From Lentihominibacter butyricus (GTDB lineage: Bacteria > Bacillota > Clostridia > Peptostreptococcales > Anaerovoracaceae), in assembly GCF_025567305.1 (NCBI RefSeq), contig NZ_JAOQJP010000014.1, forward strand, positions 16,971 through 80,970: 64,000 bases of DNA. The letters are read 5' to 3'. Under the pieces are notes generated by a model, which had not been told where the DNA came from, did not search any database, and was given only the letters and a program-made list of their open reading frames with translations. Positions 7,884 through 16,927 of this stretch are shown in pieces. Within the stretch, counting starts at the first letter, position 1; each line of letters opens with the position of its first letter. A program made the position numbers and the translations under genes.

Positions 7884-9383
7884 CTATACCATAACAAATC
7901 CGCAGATAAGATATCCTATCGCTGCTACGGCTCCTGCGAGGAGACCTAACGGCATCTGAGTCCATGCATGCGCGAAGTTGTCGCAGCCTGTAGCGGATGA
8001 AGTTATTACAGTACAATCGGAGTAGAAGCAGCAGTGGCTTCCCAGTACTCCCGCCGAAACTACAGCTCCGCATCCGAGAGCAACAGGTATTCCTGTTCCC
8101 ATGCAGATCGGTATTACTATCGGCAGTGCGATTATGTACATTCCCCAGTTAGTTCCTGTAAAGAACTCTGTTATTGCAAGAAGTATGAATATGATAACCG
8201 GAAGCATCTGCGGTGAAGCATATGCAACAGCAACGTCGATAACGAAACGAGTGAATCCTATCTGATCGTTTACTGCCGCAAAGATATATGCCAGAACCAT
8301 CAGGCAGAGAGGAAGGATCATGTTCTTGAGTCCCTCAACGCTGTAGTCCCAGAATTCCTCTGCAGTTATCAGCTTCTGTCCCACGAAGAGAACGAAGCAG
8401 ACAGCCATAGTAGCAATTACACCGTGCTGCATATCGAGGTCGAATAATATCGTGAAGAAAATCATGCTGAAAACAGGGATAACGAGATTGATCAGTCTAG
8501 GCTTGCCCTTGATCTCAACTTCTCCTGCTCCCAGGTCGATCTTTTCTGATCCCGGAGGCGCCAGAGGTCCGCCTGACAGAGCTCTCTCCTCAGCCTTCTT
8601 CATAGGACCGAATACAGGAACTATATGCCAGATCACCAGTGGTACGAGTATTGCTGCAGCCCATGCGTAGAAGCTGAATGGGATCGTAGTGACAAACGAC
8701 TGGATTTCCTGACCTTCCGTGCCGTAACCGTTGCCGACCATGATACGTCCTGCGAATATAGCCCATGTGGTTATAGGGATCAATGCACAGAGAGGTGCCG
8801 CTGTTGAAGATGTAACATAACTGAGCATTTCACGTGACACCTTGTATTTGTCAGTCAGTTTCTTCATGCATGAACCGATAGTCATGGAGTTGAGATAGTC
8901 GTCGATAAATATCACGCATCCCAGAACATACGTCCATGTCAATGCTGCCTCTCTTGATTTTGCTTTCTTTCCTGCCCATTCTCCAAAGGCCTGTGCGCCT
9001 CCGCTTACTTCGATAAGCTTGATGATGGAACCCATGAGTCCGCAGACGATTATAAGCCATCCGGTGTCCTCATCCATCATAACTCCAGTTGCAGTTTCGC
9101 TTAAGTTTCCGATCAGGTTGCCTGTCGGAGCAGCAAGGATCAGTCCGACAATCGAGCCCAGTATCAGTCCCTCAAGAACTCGTTTTGTCGCAAAGATGTA
9201 CACTACCAGGAACACCGCAGGTACACATGACCAGATACCTATGTTGCCGCCGTCTTTTTCCAGATTTTCTACCGGTACCAAAGTGAACGCAATAGCATAA
9301 GAAACTGCAACAACTAATAAGATTACTATTATTGCGCGAATCGGATTGAAGTTTCTAACTTCATTTTGTAATTTCTCTGTCAC
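7884..9383 (-). CDS. NhaC-type Na+/H+ antiporter family membrane protein
   Basis: A 499-residue polytopic inner-membrane transporter with roughly 12 hydrophobic segments. The pattern fits the NhaC/YkuT-like antiporter family: N-terminal VVAVSYAIAFTLVPV helix, GCVIFIDDYLNSMTIG (the Asp pair in a membrane segment is characteristic), and GTNWGMYIIALPI near the C-terminus. Related members exchange Na+ for protons or transport organic substrates, so the ion is not certain. The start is GTG at 9383 behind AAAGGAG. It lies behind a roughly 375-nt leader with its own consensus promoter and an early terminator-like hairpin, which suggests attenuation control. Confidence 0.85.
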   Translation of the reverse strand: MTEKLQNEVRNFNPIRAIIVILLVVAVSYAIAFTLVPVENLEKDGGNIGIWSCVPAVFLVVYIFATKRVLEGLILGSIVGLILAAPTGNLIGNLSETATGVMMDEDTGWLIIVCGLMGSIIKLIEVSGGAQAFGEWAGKKAKSREAALTWTYVLGCVIFIDDYLNSMTIGSCMKKLTDKYKVSREMLSYVTSSTAAPLCALIPITTWAIFAGRIMVGNGYGTEGQEIQSFVTTIPFSFYAWAAAILVPLVIWHIVPVFGPMKKAEERALSGGPLAPPGSEKIDLGAGEVEIKGKPRLINLVIPVFSMIFFTILFDLDMQHGVIATMAVCFVLFVGQKLITAEEFWDYSVEGLKNMILPLCLMVLAYIFAAVNDQIGFTRFVIDVAVAYASPQMLPVIIFILLAITEFFTGTNWGMYIIALPIVIPICMGTGIPVALGCGAVVSAGVLGSHCCFYSDCTVITSSATGCDNFAHAWTQMPLGLLAGAVAAIGYLICGFVMV

Positions 9384-9470
9384 TCTTTCTCTCCTTTCAT
9401 ATAAATAGATTTAGTATGATTTGTATAATTCCCTGCCAGGTGTGTCACTGATGCTGTTTACCGGCAGAAA

Positions 9471-9793
9471 AATAAAAAAGACCATGAAAAAACAACTTTC
9501 CATGGTCTTAAACAGCCAACAATACATGTTTCCGTATAAGCATACAGATTTAATGGTTACCGACCGATAAAAACAGTTCCTTCTGCGCAGCGTTCGCGTC
9601 GCTTCAGGCATCATCCGTTCTGATCTGCGGTAAATATGAATTTTTCTATCCTTCTCAATGCTCATGACTACACCGCTAAGTGTAACTCTGCGGCCTGATA
9701 TCCGCACAGTCAACTGACGGAGCTCGTCACCTTTAAAATAAAGTGAACATCTTTCGGATGTACTCATTATAGCAATATTGCGAAAATTGTCAA
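9471..9793 (-). promoter_or_regulatory. Promoter and terminator-bearing leader of nhaC (candidate riboswitch or attenuator)
   Basis: On the minus strand TTGACA (9793-9788) and TATAAT (9771-9766), spaced 16 bp, are a strong promoter nearly 400 bp before the nhaC start. The transcript would fold several short hairpins: ACATC/GATGT, GACG/CGUC, GCGG/CCGC and UACAC/GUGUA. About 250 nt later it reaches AAGACCATG...CATGGTCTT followed by TTTTTATTTTT (9509-9471), an intrinsic terminator some 90 nt before the gene. This is the layout of a transcription-attenuating leader. The segment AGGUGACGAGCUCC loosely recalls the start of the Mg2+ M-box, but the other M-box core blocks are not seen, so no known class is assigned. 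Confidence 0.55.
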
Positions 9794-9913
9794 GAGTATT
9801 TTTCTTCCCTGTTAATATTATGCTTGACAAGCGACGATATGAAGCTGAAAATATTACGTATCATTCATGTCTGCTGACAATATGAAATACATGCAGGAAG
9901 GGAGAGTGTACAG

Positions 9914-11350
9914 ATGCATAAAGATATCAGCAGCTTTGACTTCGAAAACAGTCAGGACTTTTACATCAATGAAGTATACGGTGTCATCGTCATCGATATG
10001 TCTGGAAAGATCCGCTACATGAACAAACAGTGTATGAAGCTCATCGGATACACTGATCCGACATACCAGCAGGCAAAGGAACTCTTCGGCAGATCTGTCG
10101 AAGACGTCTTCCCGTACACACATATGCTCGAGAACCTCGCACCTGAGATAACCAAACCGAAGATCGTCTTTTACAAATCAAACTTCGGCATGGGCATATC
10201 CATGAACGTGCCGCTGATCTACAACGGCGAAAAAATAGGTCTTATGGAATACGATCTGGTAAACGAAGAAAAAGTCTTCTTCGAGCTTACCGACGATTAC
10301 AACGCTTTCCTCAACGACCAGCTGAAACAGCTGCAGAAAAAGATCATCAAGCTGGAACAGAACAAATATACCATAGACAATATCATCGGTTCATCACCTC
10401 CGATGAACAAGCTGCGTCAGCAGATCGCCACCGTTGCGAAGTCAAACTCGACGGTTCTGATATCAGGTGAGACTGGGACCGGCAAGGAGCTGGTCGCTCA
10501 TGCTATTCACAATCTGAGCAACAGAAAATTCAATCCGATGGTAAAGATAAATGCATCGGCATTTCCCGAAAACCTCGCCGAATCAGAGCTTTTCGGATAT
10601 AAAAAAGGATCCTTCACCGGAGCTAACAAGGAAGGCAAAATAGGTAAATTCGAGTACGCCAACCACGGTACTCTTTTCATAGATGAGATACAGCAGATGC
10701 CTATGAGCATACAGCCTAAATTTCTCCGCGTACTGCAGGAACACGAGGTGGAACCGATCGGCAGCAACGAATCCGTGCCTGTCGACGTCCGCGTCATAGT
10801 GGCATGCAACGAGGATATCCTTGAAATGGTCAAGGACAACCGGTTCAGACAGGACCTGTTTTACCGTCTGAACGTAATAAGGATAGAGATCCCTCCGCTG
10901 CGCGAACATCTTGAAGACATAGATGAACTCGTCGATCACTATATCACTCAGCTGAACACCGAGCTTGGCTTCAAGATCAACGGCGTCGAGCCTGCAGTGC
11001 TCGAGACTCTGAAACAGTACAGCTGGCCCGGCAACATCAGAGAGCTCCGCAATGTTATCGAACGCGCGATGAATTTCGCTACAGGCGACAGGCTTACGCT
11101 GGACGATTTCACATTCTTCACGATCGCAAAGAAAACATCGCTGCCTGATTACAGTTCAAACGGCAACATCATCGAAGAGACCAAACGCAAAGCGGAAAAG
11201 GAGCTGATCGAAAACGTGCTGCAGCATTTCGGCTATAACAAGACTCATGCCGCGAATTTCCTCAACATATCCAGGCCGCTGCTCCACCAGAAGATGAAAA
11301 GACTCGGCATCGCATCGTCTCCGCCTTCTGATAAAAATCAGCAGATCTAG
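9914..11350 (+). CDS. Sigma-54-dependent transcriptional activator (PAS-AAA+-HTH)
   Basis: A bacterial enhancer-binding protein of 478 residues. It has an N-terminal PAS-like sensor (about 15-125), a linker helix, then the AAA+ domain (about 155-390) with Walker A GETGTGK at 185-191, a GSFTGA loop at 232-237 (a Ser variant of the sigma-54-contacting GAFTGA) and Walker B GTLFIDE at about 252-258. A C-terminal Fis-type HTH follows (HAANFLNISRPLLHQKMKRLG). There is no receiver domain, so it probably senses a ligand through PAS. The ATG at 9914 follows GGAAGGGAG. A -24/-12 promoter with palindromic upstream sites lies between it and the next two genes, which are its likely targets. Confidence 0.92.
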   Translation: MHKDISSFDFENSQDFYINEVYGVIVIDMSGKIRYMNKQCMKLIGYTDPTYQQAKELFGRSVEDVFPYTHMLENLAPEITKPKIVFYKSNFGMGISMNVPLIYNGEKIGLMEYDLVNEEKVFFELTDDYNAFLNDQLKQLQKKIIKLEQNKYTIDNIIGSSPPMNKLRQQIATVAKSNSTVLISGETGTGKELVAHAIHNLSNRKFNPMVKINASAFPENLAESELFGYKKGSFTGANKEGKIGKFEYANHGTLFIDEIQQMPMSIQPKFLRVLQEHEVEPIGSNESVPVDVRVIVACNEDILEMVKDNRFRQDLFYRLNVIRIEIPPLREHLEDIDELVDHYITQLNTELGFKINGVEPAVLETLKQYSWPGNIRELRNVIERAMNFATGDRLTLDDFTFFTIAKKTSLPDYSSNGNIIEETKRKAEKELIENVLQHFGYNKTHAANFLNISRPLLHQKMKRLGIASSPPSDKNQQI

Positions 11351-11393
11351 AGATATCCGGCTTTGCCGTACATCAGATGAATAAATTTTTTAT

Positions 11394-11437
11394 AAAAGTA
11401 CAAAAATGCATCAGCAGCTTTTGTACTTTTCTTTTTT
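11394..11437 (+). terminator. Terminator of the sigma-54 activator gene
   Basis: AAAAGTACAAAA and TTTTGTACTTTT form a perfect stem around a 13-nt loop, followed by CTTTTTT, 43 bp after the stop. It separates the regulator transcript from the sigma-54 promoter downstream. Confidence 0.8.
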
Positions 11438-11574
11438 GACACAATGCGTACATATATATGCATCGCTGTCAGCGCCTTCTCATTTTGAGATGAAAACTAG
11501 AATGGATTCCCTCACATCATCCATGTCACTCATACCTGATAATACGGCTTGTACTGCACTTTTTTTCGTCATTG

Positions 11575-11681
11575 TGTAAGTTTACGCTTACACTGTAAGT
11601 CTTTACTTACACATGCCGCCAGTCATTGAAACCACTGATTTTTTCTGAAAATTCTTTCGCAGCTGTAAGCGCTCGCTTACA
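11575..11681 (+). promoter_or_regulatory. Three 18-bp palindromic upstream activator sites
   Basis: TGTAAG-N6-CTTACA occurs three times without mismatch in either arm: 11575-11592, 11594-11611 and 11664-11681. The first two centres are 19 bp apart. A degenerate fourth copy (GGTAAA-N6-CTTACA) is at 11764-11781, at or just after the predicted transcription start. The sites lie about 80-175 bp upstream of the predicted sigma-54 start, the usual distance for enhancer-binding protein sites. The adjacent activator gene is the obvious binder (inference). Confidence 0.85.
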
Positions 11682-11732
11682 GTTTTTCGTTTATCAAAAA
11701 TTCAAAACGGCTGTTTTTCAACGTTTTTGAGT

Positions 11733-11748
11733 TGGCACGATGCTTGCT
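11733..11748 (+). promoter_or_regulatory. Sigma-54 (-24/-12) promoter
   Basis: TGGCACG-N4-TTGCT at 11733-11748 matches the sigma-54 consensus at every conserved position. Transcription should begin near 11760 and read into the amidohydrolase at 11872 and then the permease. Confidence 0.9.
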
Positions 11749-11871
11749 CTATATATGGGCACCGGTAAAGCTTTACTTACAACACGACATGGATATTCTT
11801 ACCGCAGACGCTGTCAGCAGGCCCTGTGGATCACCGGGATATCGCGCATTTACAAAAAGTGAGGTGGATCA

Positions 11872-13488
11872 ATGAAAGCAAATCTGATAATAAAAAGCAA
11901 CTGCATCTTCGACAGCATCAGCGACGATCCGTTCGAAGGATTCGTAGCCGTAAAAGGCAACAGGATAATGGCTGTGGAAAAAGGCAGTGACTTTTCAAAA
12001 TATGCCGGAGATGATACGATAATCAAAGAATTCGGAGACAATACAGTAATGGCCGGATTTCACGACAGCCACACCCACCTGCTCATGGGAGGGCTTTTCA
12101 AGACTTACGTGAATCTCGCCAAAGCAAAAAGCGAAGAAGAAGCTGCTCTGATGGTAAAAGAAGCAGTCGATAAAGATCCTGTAAAAGAGGGCTGGATCAG
12201 AGGATTCTCATGGTACCACGTGTTCTGGGACAACAGGCAGCTGCCGACATGTGCATCGCTGGACAAGTACTTTCCAGACCGTCCGGTATGCCTGATACAT
12301 GCCGAGGTCCACGGTGCATGGGTCAACAGCGCTGCAATGAAGATCATGGGGATCGACAAAAACACTCCGGACATGGAAAATGGCCTGATCATCCGCGACG
12401 AGGACGGCAATCCTACAGGAGTACTGCTCGAAGCTGCTGCAGGCCTTGCAACGAAATACGCATTTGATTTCACGCCTGAAGAAGAAAAGGCTGTCATCCA
12501 TTCGTTCATGGACGCTGCAAAGAAGCTGGGTATAACGTCGATCAACGATGTACAGCCTTACTACCACGGCAATATGGGCAGTATCGAAGTCTACCATCAG
12601 ATGGACACTGATAACGAGCTTACCATCAGGATACATGCTGCGCCTGATCTCACAGGAGACCTGGATGCAGTAGTTGAATGCCGCGAAAAATATTCTTCTG
12701 AAAAGCTCAGGATCGACCATGTAAAACAGTTCCTGGACGGAGTCATCACTACGCATACAGCACTCGTCCTCGACGACTACGCTGACGAACCGGGCAACAA
12801 AGGCGAAGAGCTCTGCGACCTCGACTCCATCAGCAAGGCAGTTCCGGAAGCACATAAGCGCGGACTTTCCGTAAAGCTGCACGCATGCGGAGACAGATCG
12901 GCCAGATATGCGCTCGACTACATAGAAACAGCGATAAACAAGTACGGCAAAAACGAATGCCGCCACGCTATCGAACATCTCGAGCTCGTTGACGATGCAG
13001 ACTTTGACAGGATCAGAGAATTCGGCGTGATCCCGTCCGTACAGCCTGAACACCTGGCTCTGACGCAGACCTTTGCCGCGAATCCTTATCCGGAGGTCCT
13101 CGGCAAAAAACGTGCAGACAAGACATTCCCGTACAGGAGCCTTTACAAAGCTGCAGGTGTTCTCGCGATCGGCAGCGACTGCCCGGTAGTGGACAACCAT
13201 CCTTTCCTGGAGATATACAGAGCAGTGACGAGAGTACACAACGACCACATGCCTGAAGGCGGATGGGCTCCTTCCGAAAAACTGACCCTCAGTGAAGTAC
13301 TCAGGTTCTATACGTACGGATCAGCCTACGGCTGCCTGAGAGAAGACGAAATGGGAACGCTTTCCGAAGGAAAATTCGCTGATATAGCGGTCATCGACAA
13401 AGACCTTTTCAGCATTCCGGAAGACGAGCTCATAAACAGAGAAGTGATAATGACCGTCATGGACGGCAATATCATATATGAGGCCTGA
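11872..13488 (+). CDS. YtcJ-like metal-dependent amidohydrolase
   Basis: A 538-residue member of the amidohydrolase superfamily (Amidohydro_3/YtcJ branch, which includes N-substituted formamide deformylase-like enzymes). The HDSHTH metal motif is near residue 65, later metal or active-site histidines are in KLHACGD and HAIEHLEL, and the catalytic Asp is in IGSDCPV. There is no signal peptide, so it acts in the cytoplasm. GAGGTGG precedes the ATG. It is followed 98 bp later by an amino-acid permease and preceded by the sigma-54 promoter, which suggests a pathway that imports and then hydrolyses an amide-bearing amino-acid derivative. The substrate is not known. Confidence 0.88.
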   Translation: MKANLIIKSNCIFDSISDDPFEGFVAVKGNRIMAVEKGSDFSKYAGDDTIIKEFGDNTVMAGFHDSHTHLLMGGLFKTYVNLAKAKSEEEAALMVKEAVDKDPVKEGWIRGFSWYHVFWDNRQLPTCASLDKYFPDRPVCLIHAEVHGAWVNSAAMKIMGIDKNTPDMENGLIIRDEDGNPTGVLLEAAAGLATKYAFDFTPEEEKAVIHSFMDAAKKLGITSINDVQPYYHGNMGSIEVYHQMDTDNELTIRIHAAPDLTGDLDAVVECREKYSSEKLRIDHVKQFLDGVITTHTALVLDDYADEPGNKGEELCDLDSISKAVPEAHKRGLSVKLHACGDRSARYALDYIETAINKYGKNECRHAIEHLELVDDADFDRIREFGVIPSVQPEHLALTQTFAANPYPEVLGKKRADKTFPYRSLYKAAGVLAIGSDCPVVDNHPFLEIYRAVTRVHNDHMPEGGWAPSEKLTLSEVLRFYTYGSAYGCLREDEMGTLSEGKFADIAVIDKDLFSIPEDELINREVIMTVMDGNIIYEA

Positions 13489-13586
13489 TACGCGCAAAGC
13501 GCGTACAGCCTCGCGTACATCACCCCCACCGCGGACGAGATCCGCATAAGCAATCATACCTGATTTTATTAAAAAGGAGAGAAAAC

Positions 13587-14999
13587 ATGTCAGAAAAAGA
13601 AAGAACAACAAACGTTGAAAACTCCGGCGGAGGTCTTGAAAAACTTCATTACAAGCAGGAGCTCAACCGAGTGCTCAAACTGCCTTCGGTAGTCTTCTTC
13701 GGTATCGCCTACATGGCTCCGATCACGATCTTCACGACTTACGGTCTGGTAACAAACATGACCCACGGTATGCTTTCATTCACATACCTCGTGGCAACGC
13801 TGGCTATGATGTTCACAGCGATGAGCTACAGGCACATGGTAAAGGCATACCCTATCGCAGGATCAGTATATACTTACACACAGCAGAGCCTGAATCCTCA
13901 TATCGGTTTCATGGCCGGATGGGGAATACTGCTCGACTACATACTGCTTCCGATGTTCAACTATGTTGCCATAGGTGTGTACATCCACATACTTATCCCG
14001 GAAGTGCCTATCGTTGCATTCATGGCTGTCTTCATCATACTTGTAACAATAGTAAACCTGTTCGGAATGAACTTCACGAAGATATTCAACAATACACTGA
14101 TCGTGATCCAGCTGATATTCCTAGTAGCGATGCTCCTGTTCTCGATAAAGTATATCGCAGGAGGCGGAGGTCTGGGCACACTGACAGACACAACAGCATT
14201 CTTCAATTCAGTTGAATTCGCTTCACCTGAAGTGGGCTGGGCAGGCATATTCGCAGGAGCATCTATCCTCTGCATGTCATTCCTCGGATTCGACTCGGTA
14301 ACGACGATCGCAGAAGAAACTATAGAACCTGAAAAGACTATCGGAAGAGCGCTGCTTATCGTATGTTTCGCTGCAGGCGGCACATTCATCCTGACATCAT
14401 ACATCATGCAGTCAGCATGGCCTGAAGCATGGTTCTCATTCAACGATGCCGACTCAGGTGCATACGAATACATGGGCCATGTCCTCGGAAACGTTGTCGC
14501 TCTGATATTCTGTGCTATATTCATCATCGGAGCTACAGCTTCAGCCGTAGCATCATCTGCATCCGCTGTAAGAATACTCTACGGAATGGGAAGAGACGGA
14601 CTTCTCCCCAAGAAGATATTCGGCTATGTAAACAAGAAGACAAAGGTTCCTTCGATCAATGCAGTTATCATCGGTATCATCTCGATGTCAGCTCTGATCC
14701 TGGATCTTTCAGCAGCCGCATCACTCGTAAACTTCGGCGCACTGCTCGGATTCGTGATGGTAAACATCTCTGTTATCTCCCATTACTTCATCAAGGGACA
14801 CAACAGAAGCGGCAGCGGCATCATCAAGTTCCTGATCTGCCCTATCATAGGAGCGATCATCTGCGCTATCCTGTGGCTGAATCTCGACGGTCTCTCAAAG
14901 ATCCTCGGATTCATATGGCTCGCTATCGGATTCGTTGCACTTGCCATTTCCACGAAATTCTTCAGAGAACTCCCTCCTGAGATGCATCTCGATGAATAA
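13587..14999 (+). CDS. APC-family amino acid permease
   Basis: A 470-residue membrane transporter with about 12 hydrophobic segments. The APC-superfamily pattern is visible near the N-terminus in SVVFFGIAYMAPITIFTTYG, where the unwound first helix binds substrate, and in FLGFDSVTTIAEETIEPEKT in the middle, a hallmark of amino-acid/polyamine permeases. AAAGGAGAG precedes the ATG. It is the second gene of the sigma-54 transcript; the substrate is presumably the one processed by the neighbouring amidohydrolase. A strong terminator follows at once. Confidence 0.88.
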   Translation: MSEKERTTNVENSGGGLEKLHYKQELNRVLKLPSVVFFGIAYMAPITIFTTYGLVTNMTHGMLSFTYLVATLAMMFTAMSYRHMVKAYPIAGSVYTYTQQSLNPHIGFMAGWGILLDYILLPMFNYVAIGVYIHILIPEVPIVAFMAVFIILVTIVNLFGMNFTKIFNNTLIVIQLIFLVAMLLFSIKYIAGGGGLGTLTDTTAFFNSVEFASPEVGWAGIFAGASILCMSFLGFDSVTTIAEETIEPEKTIGRALLIVCFAAGGTFILTSYIMQSAWPEAWFSFNDADSGAYEYMGHVLGNVVALIFCAIFIIGATASAVASSASAVRILYGMGRDGLLPKKIFGYVNKKTKVPSINAVIIGIISMSALILDLSAAASLVNFGALLGFVMVNISVISHYFIKGHNRSGSGIIKFLICPIIGAIICAILWLNLDGLSKILGFIWLAIGFVALAISTKFFRELPPEMHLDE

Positions 15000-15011
15000 T
15001 TACACCATAAC

Positions 15012-15043
15012 AAAAGAGCACGGCTTCGGCTGTGCTCTTTTAC
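15012..15043 (+). terminator. Terminator after the permease gene (bidirectional)
   Basis: AAAAGAGCACGGC-TTCGG-CTGTGCTCTTTT, a stable UUCG-type hairpin flanked by A and T runs. It lies between the permease stop and the uvrC stop, so it can serve both. Confidence 0.85.
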
Positions 15044-15049
15044 ATATAT

Positions 15050-16918
15050 CTACTGTTCGTTTTTATGGAAATAATGCCATACGGCTTCGGCCGCCCGCAG
15101 ATTCATACCTTCCACGTCTTTCAGCGAATCGACATCTACCGACTTTATCGCGTCTACACTCTTGAAATGCTCCAGCAGTGCGGCTTTACGCGTCTTGCCG
15201 ATGCCCGGGATATCGTCCAATACCGATCTCGAAGCACTCCTGTTCCTGAGGCTTCTGTGGTATTCTATCGCAAATCTGTGCACTTCCTCCTGCATCCTGC
15301 CGATGTACCTGAAAAGCATAGGTTTTCCCCTGAGCGGGATCTCATCGTACTCGTCGCTGCCTTCTCTGCGGTAGATCAGTGCCCGTGTCCGATGCCTGTC
15401 GTCCTTGACCATCCCTACGACCGGTATATCAAAGCCTGTCGCGTCGATCACCTCCAGCGCTGTCGACACGTGCCCTTTTCCGCCATCCATGAATATGATG
15501 TCAGGCAGCACTTCAAACGCCTGATCGCCCTGAAACACCCTGTTGAATCTCCTGGTCAGCACCTCACGCATGGATTTGTAATCGTCCTGCCCGTACACAG
15601 TCCTGATCCTGAATTTCCTGTAGCTGCTCTTGTCCGGCTTCAGACCGTTGAACACTACCATGGCGCCAACGGTGTCGACACCGTTGGTATTCGAGATATC
15701 ATAAGACTCCGTGCGGAACTCTCTGCCATCGTATTCGCCCGATACTTTTCCCATTTCCTTCAGTATGCTGAATATCTCCGCCCCCAGGTTCCGCCTTCGC
15801 TCTCTGGCGTTCGCGGCACGTTCGTCTATCGTCTTGACCATTTCCAGCACATCGCGGTACGCCATGTCAACAAGAGCTTTCTTCTCGCCCTTCTGAGGTT
15901 TCGTCAGTTTCACATTGTGACCCGCAAGTTCCGACAGATACTCCTCCAGCAGCTCCTTTTCAGCAGGAAGCTGAGTCAGCAGGATCTCTTTCGGAAAGTT
16001 CGGCAGTCTGCTGTAGTGCTGATTTATAAAAGCGGCAGTCAGCTCTCTGCTGTCTTCTTCCGAGGACGCCTCCATCTCGTACGACTCTCTGCCGACGAGC
16101 TTGCCGTCTCTCACGAAAAACAGTACCATGTGCGTCTCCTCGGTTCCTCTGGCAGGGATCACGATGTCGATATCCTTGCTGTGCTGTATCACCACGCGCT
16201 GTGTCGCAGACAGCGCCTTTGCGGCTTCGATATAGTCGCGGTACATCGCTGCATCTTCGTATTCCAGACGCTCCGCCGCCTCTCCCATCAGCTTCTCCAG
16301 CCTTGCGATGATCGGACGGTTCCTGCCGTTGAGGAATTCTCTCGCGCCTTCCACGCTCTCGGCATATGCAGCCCTGTCCACTTCTCCCGTGCAGATCCCC
16401 CGACACTGATTGATATGGTAGTTCAGGCACGGTCTGAATCCCTCAGGGAACGATGCTGCCGAGCACCGCTTCAGTGCGAAGCTGCTGTTCAGCAGGTCCA
16501 CGATCTTGTTCACCGCGCCCGCATCGCTGTAAGGTCCGAAATACTTTCCGCCGTCTTTTTTGACGATCCTTGTCTTTATCACCCTCGGATAATCCTCATT
16601 GGTGATCTTTATATAAGGATACGTTTTGTCATCTCTGAGCAGGATATTGTACTTGGGTCTGTACTTCTTTATCAGGTTGCACTCCAGTATCAGCGCCTCC
16701 ATCTCGCTCCCCGCGGTTATATATTCGAATTCCGCGATCTGGCTCACCATGCTCCGCACTTTCGGAGCCATGTTCTTAGAGGACTGGAAATACTGGCGCA
16801 CGCGGTTTCTCAGCGATATCGCCTTGCCCACATAAATGATGTTTCCAAGCTTGTCCTTGTGCATATACACTCCCGGACATTCCGGAAGTCTTTTTAGATT
16901 TTCCTGTATATCAAACAT
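15050..16918 (-). CDS. uvrC: Excinuclease ABC subunit C
   Basis: Makes both incisions around bulky lesions in nucleotide excision repair with UvrA and UvrB. The 622-residue protein has every expected part: the N-terminal GIY-YIG nuclease (CPGVYMHKD...IIYVGKA, about 14-90), the UvrB-binding UVR motif (RLEYEDAAMYRDYIEAAK, about 205-240), the RNase H-like endonuclease (DGGKGHVSTALEVI near 485) and tandem HhH at the C-terminus (DDIPGIGKTRKAALLEHF). The length is normal. It ends 9 bp after the dacA-type gene, so the two may be co-transcribed. Confidence 0.97.
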   Translation of the reverse strand: MFDIQENLKRLPECPGVYMHKDKLGNIIYVGKAISLRNRVRQYFQSSKNMAPKVRSMVSQIAEFEYITAGSEMEALILECNLIKKYRPKYNILLRDDKTYPYIKITNEDYPRVIKTRIVKKDGGKYFGPYSDAGAVNKIVDLLNSSFALKRCSAASFPEGFRPCLNYHINQCRGICTGEVDRAAYAESVEGAREFLNGRNRPIIARLEKLMGEAAERLEYEDAAMYRDYIEAAKALSATQRVVIQHSKDIDIVIPARGTEETHMVLFFVRDGKLVGRESYEMEASSEEDSRELTAAFINQHYSRLPNFPKEILLTQLPAEKELLEEYLSELAGHNVKLTKPQKGEKKALVDMAYRDVLEMVKTIDERAANARERRRNLGAEIFSILKEMGKVSGEYDGREFRTESYDISNTNGVDTVGAMVVFNGLKPDKSSYRKFRIRTVYGQDDYKSMREVLTRRFNRVFQGDQAFEVLPDIIFMDGGKGHVSTALEVIDATGFDIPVVGMVKDDRHRTRALIYRREGSDEYDEIPLRGKPMLFRYIGRMQEEVHRFAIEYHRSLRNRSASRSVLDDIPGIGKTRKAALLEHFKSVDAIKSVDVDSLKDVEGMNLRAAEAVWHYFHKNEQ

Positions 16919-16927
16919 ATTACCTGT

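Noticed and set aside
9500..9760. Mg2+ riboswitch (M-box) before nhaC
   Set aside because: Only one short block (AGGUGA..CUCC) is similar; the GCC-AAUGGG-type core and other blocks are missing. Kept as an unassigned leader.
9411..9830. 139-codon open frame on the minus strand before nhaC
   Set aside because: It runs through the promoter, the predicted leader hairpins and the terminator, has no ribosome site and has no recognisable protein pattern.
12208..13248. 346-codon frame on the minus strand
   Set aside because: Shadow of the amidohydrolase gene on the plus strand.
15032..16897. Long 621-codon frame on the plus strand
   Set aside because: It is the antisense shadow of uvrC, which has all its domains on the minus strand.
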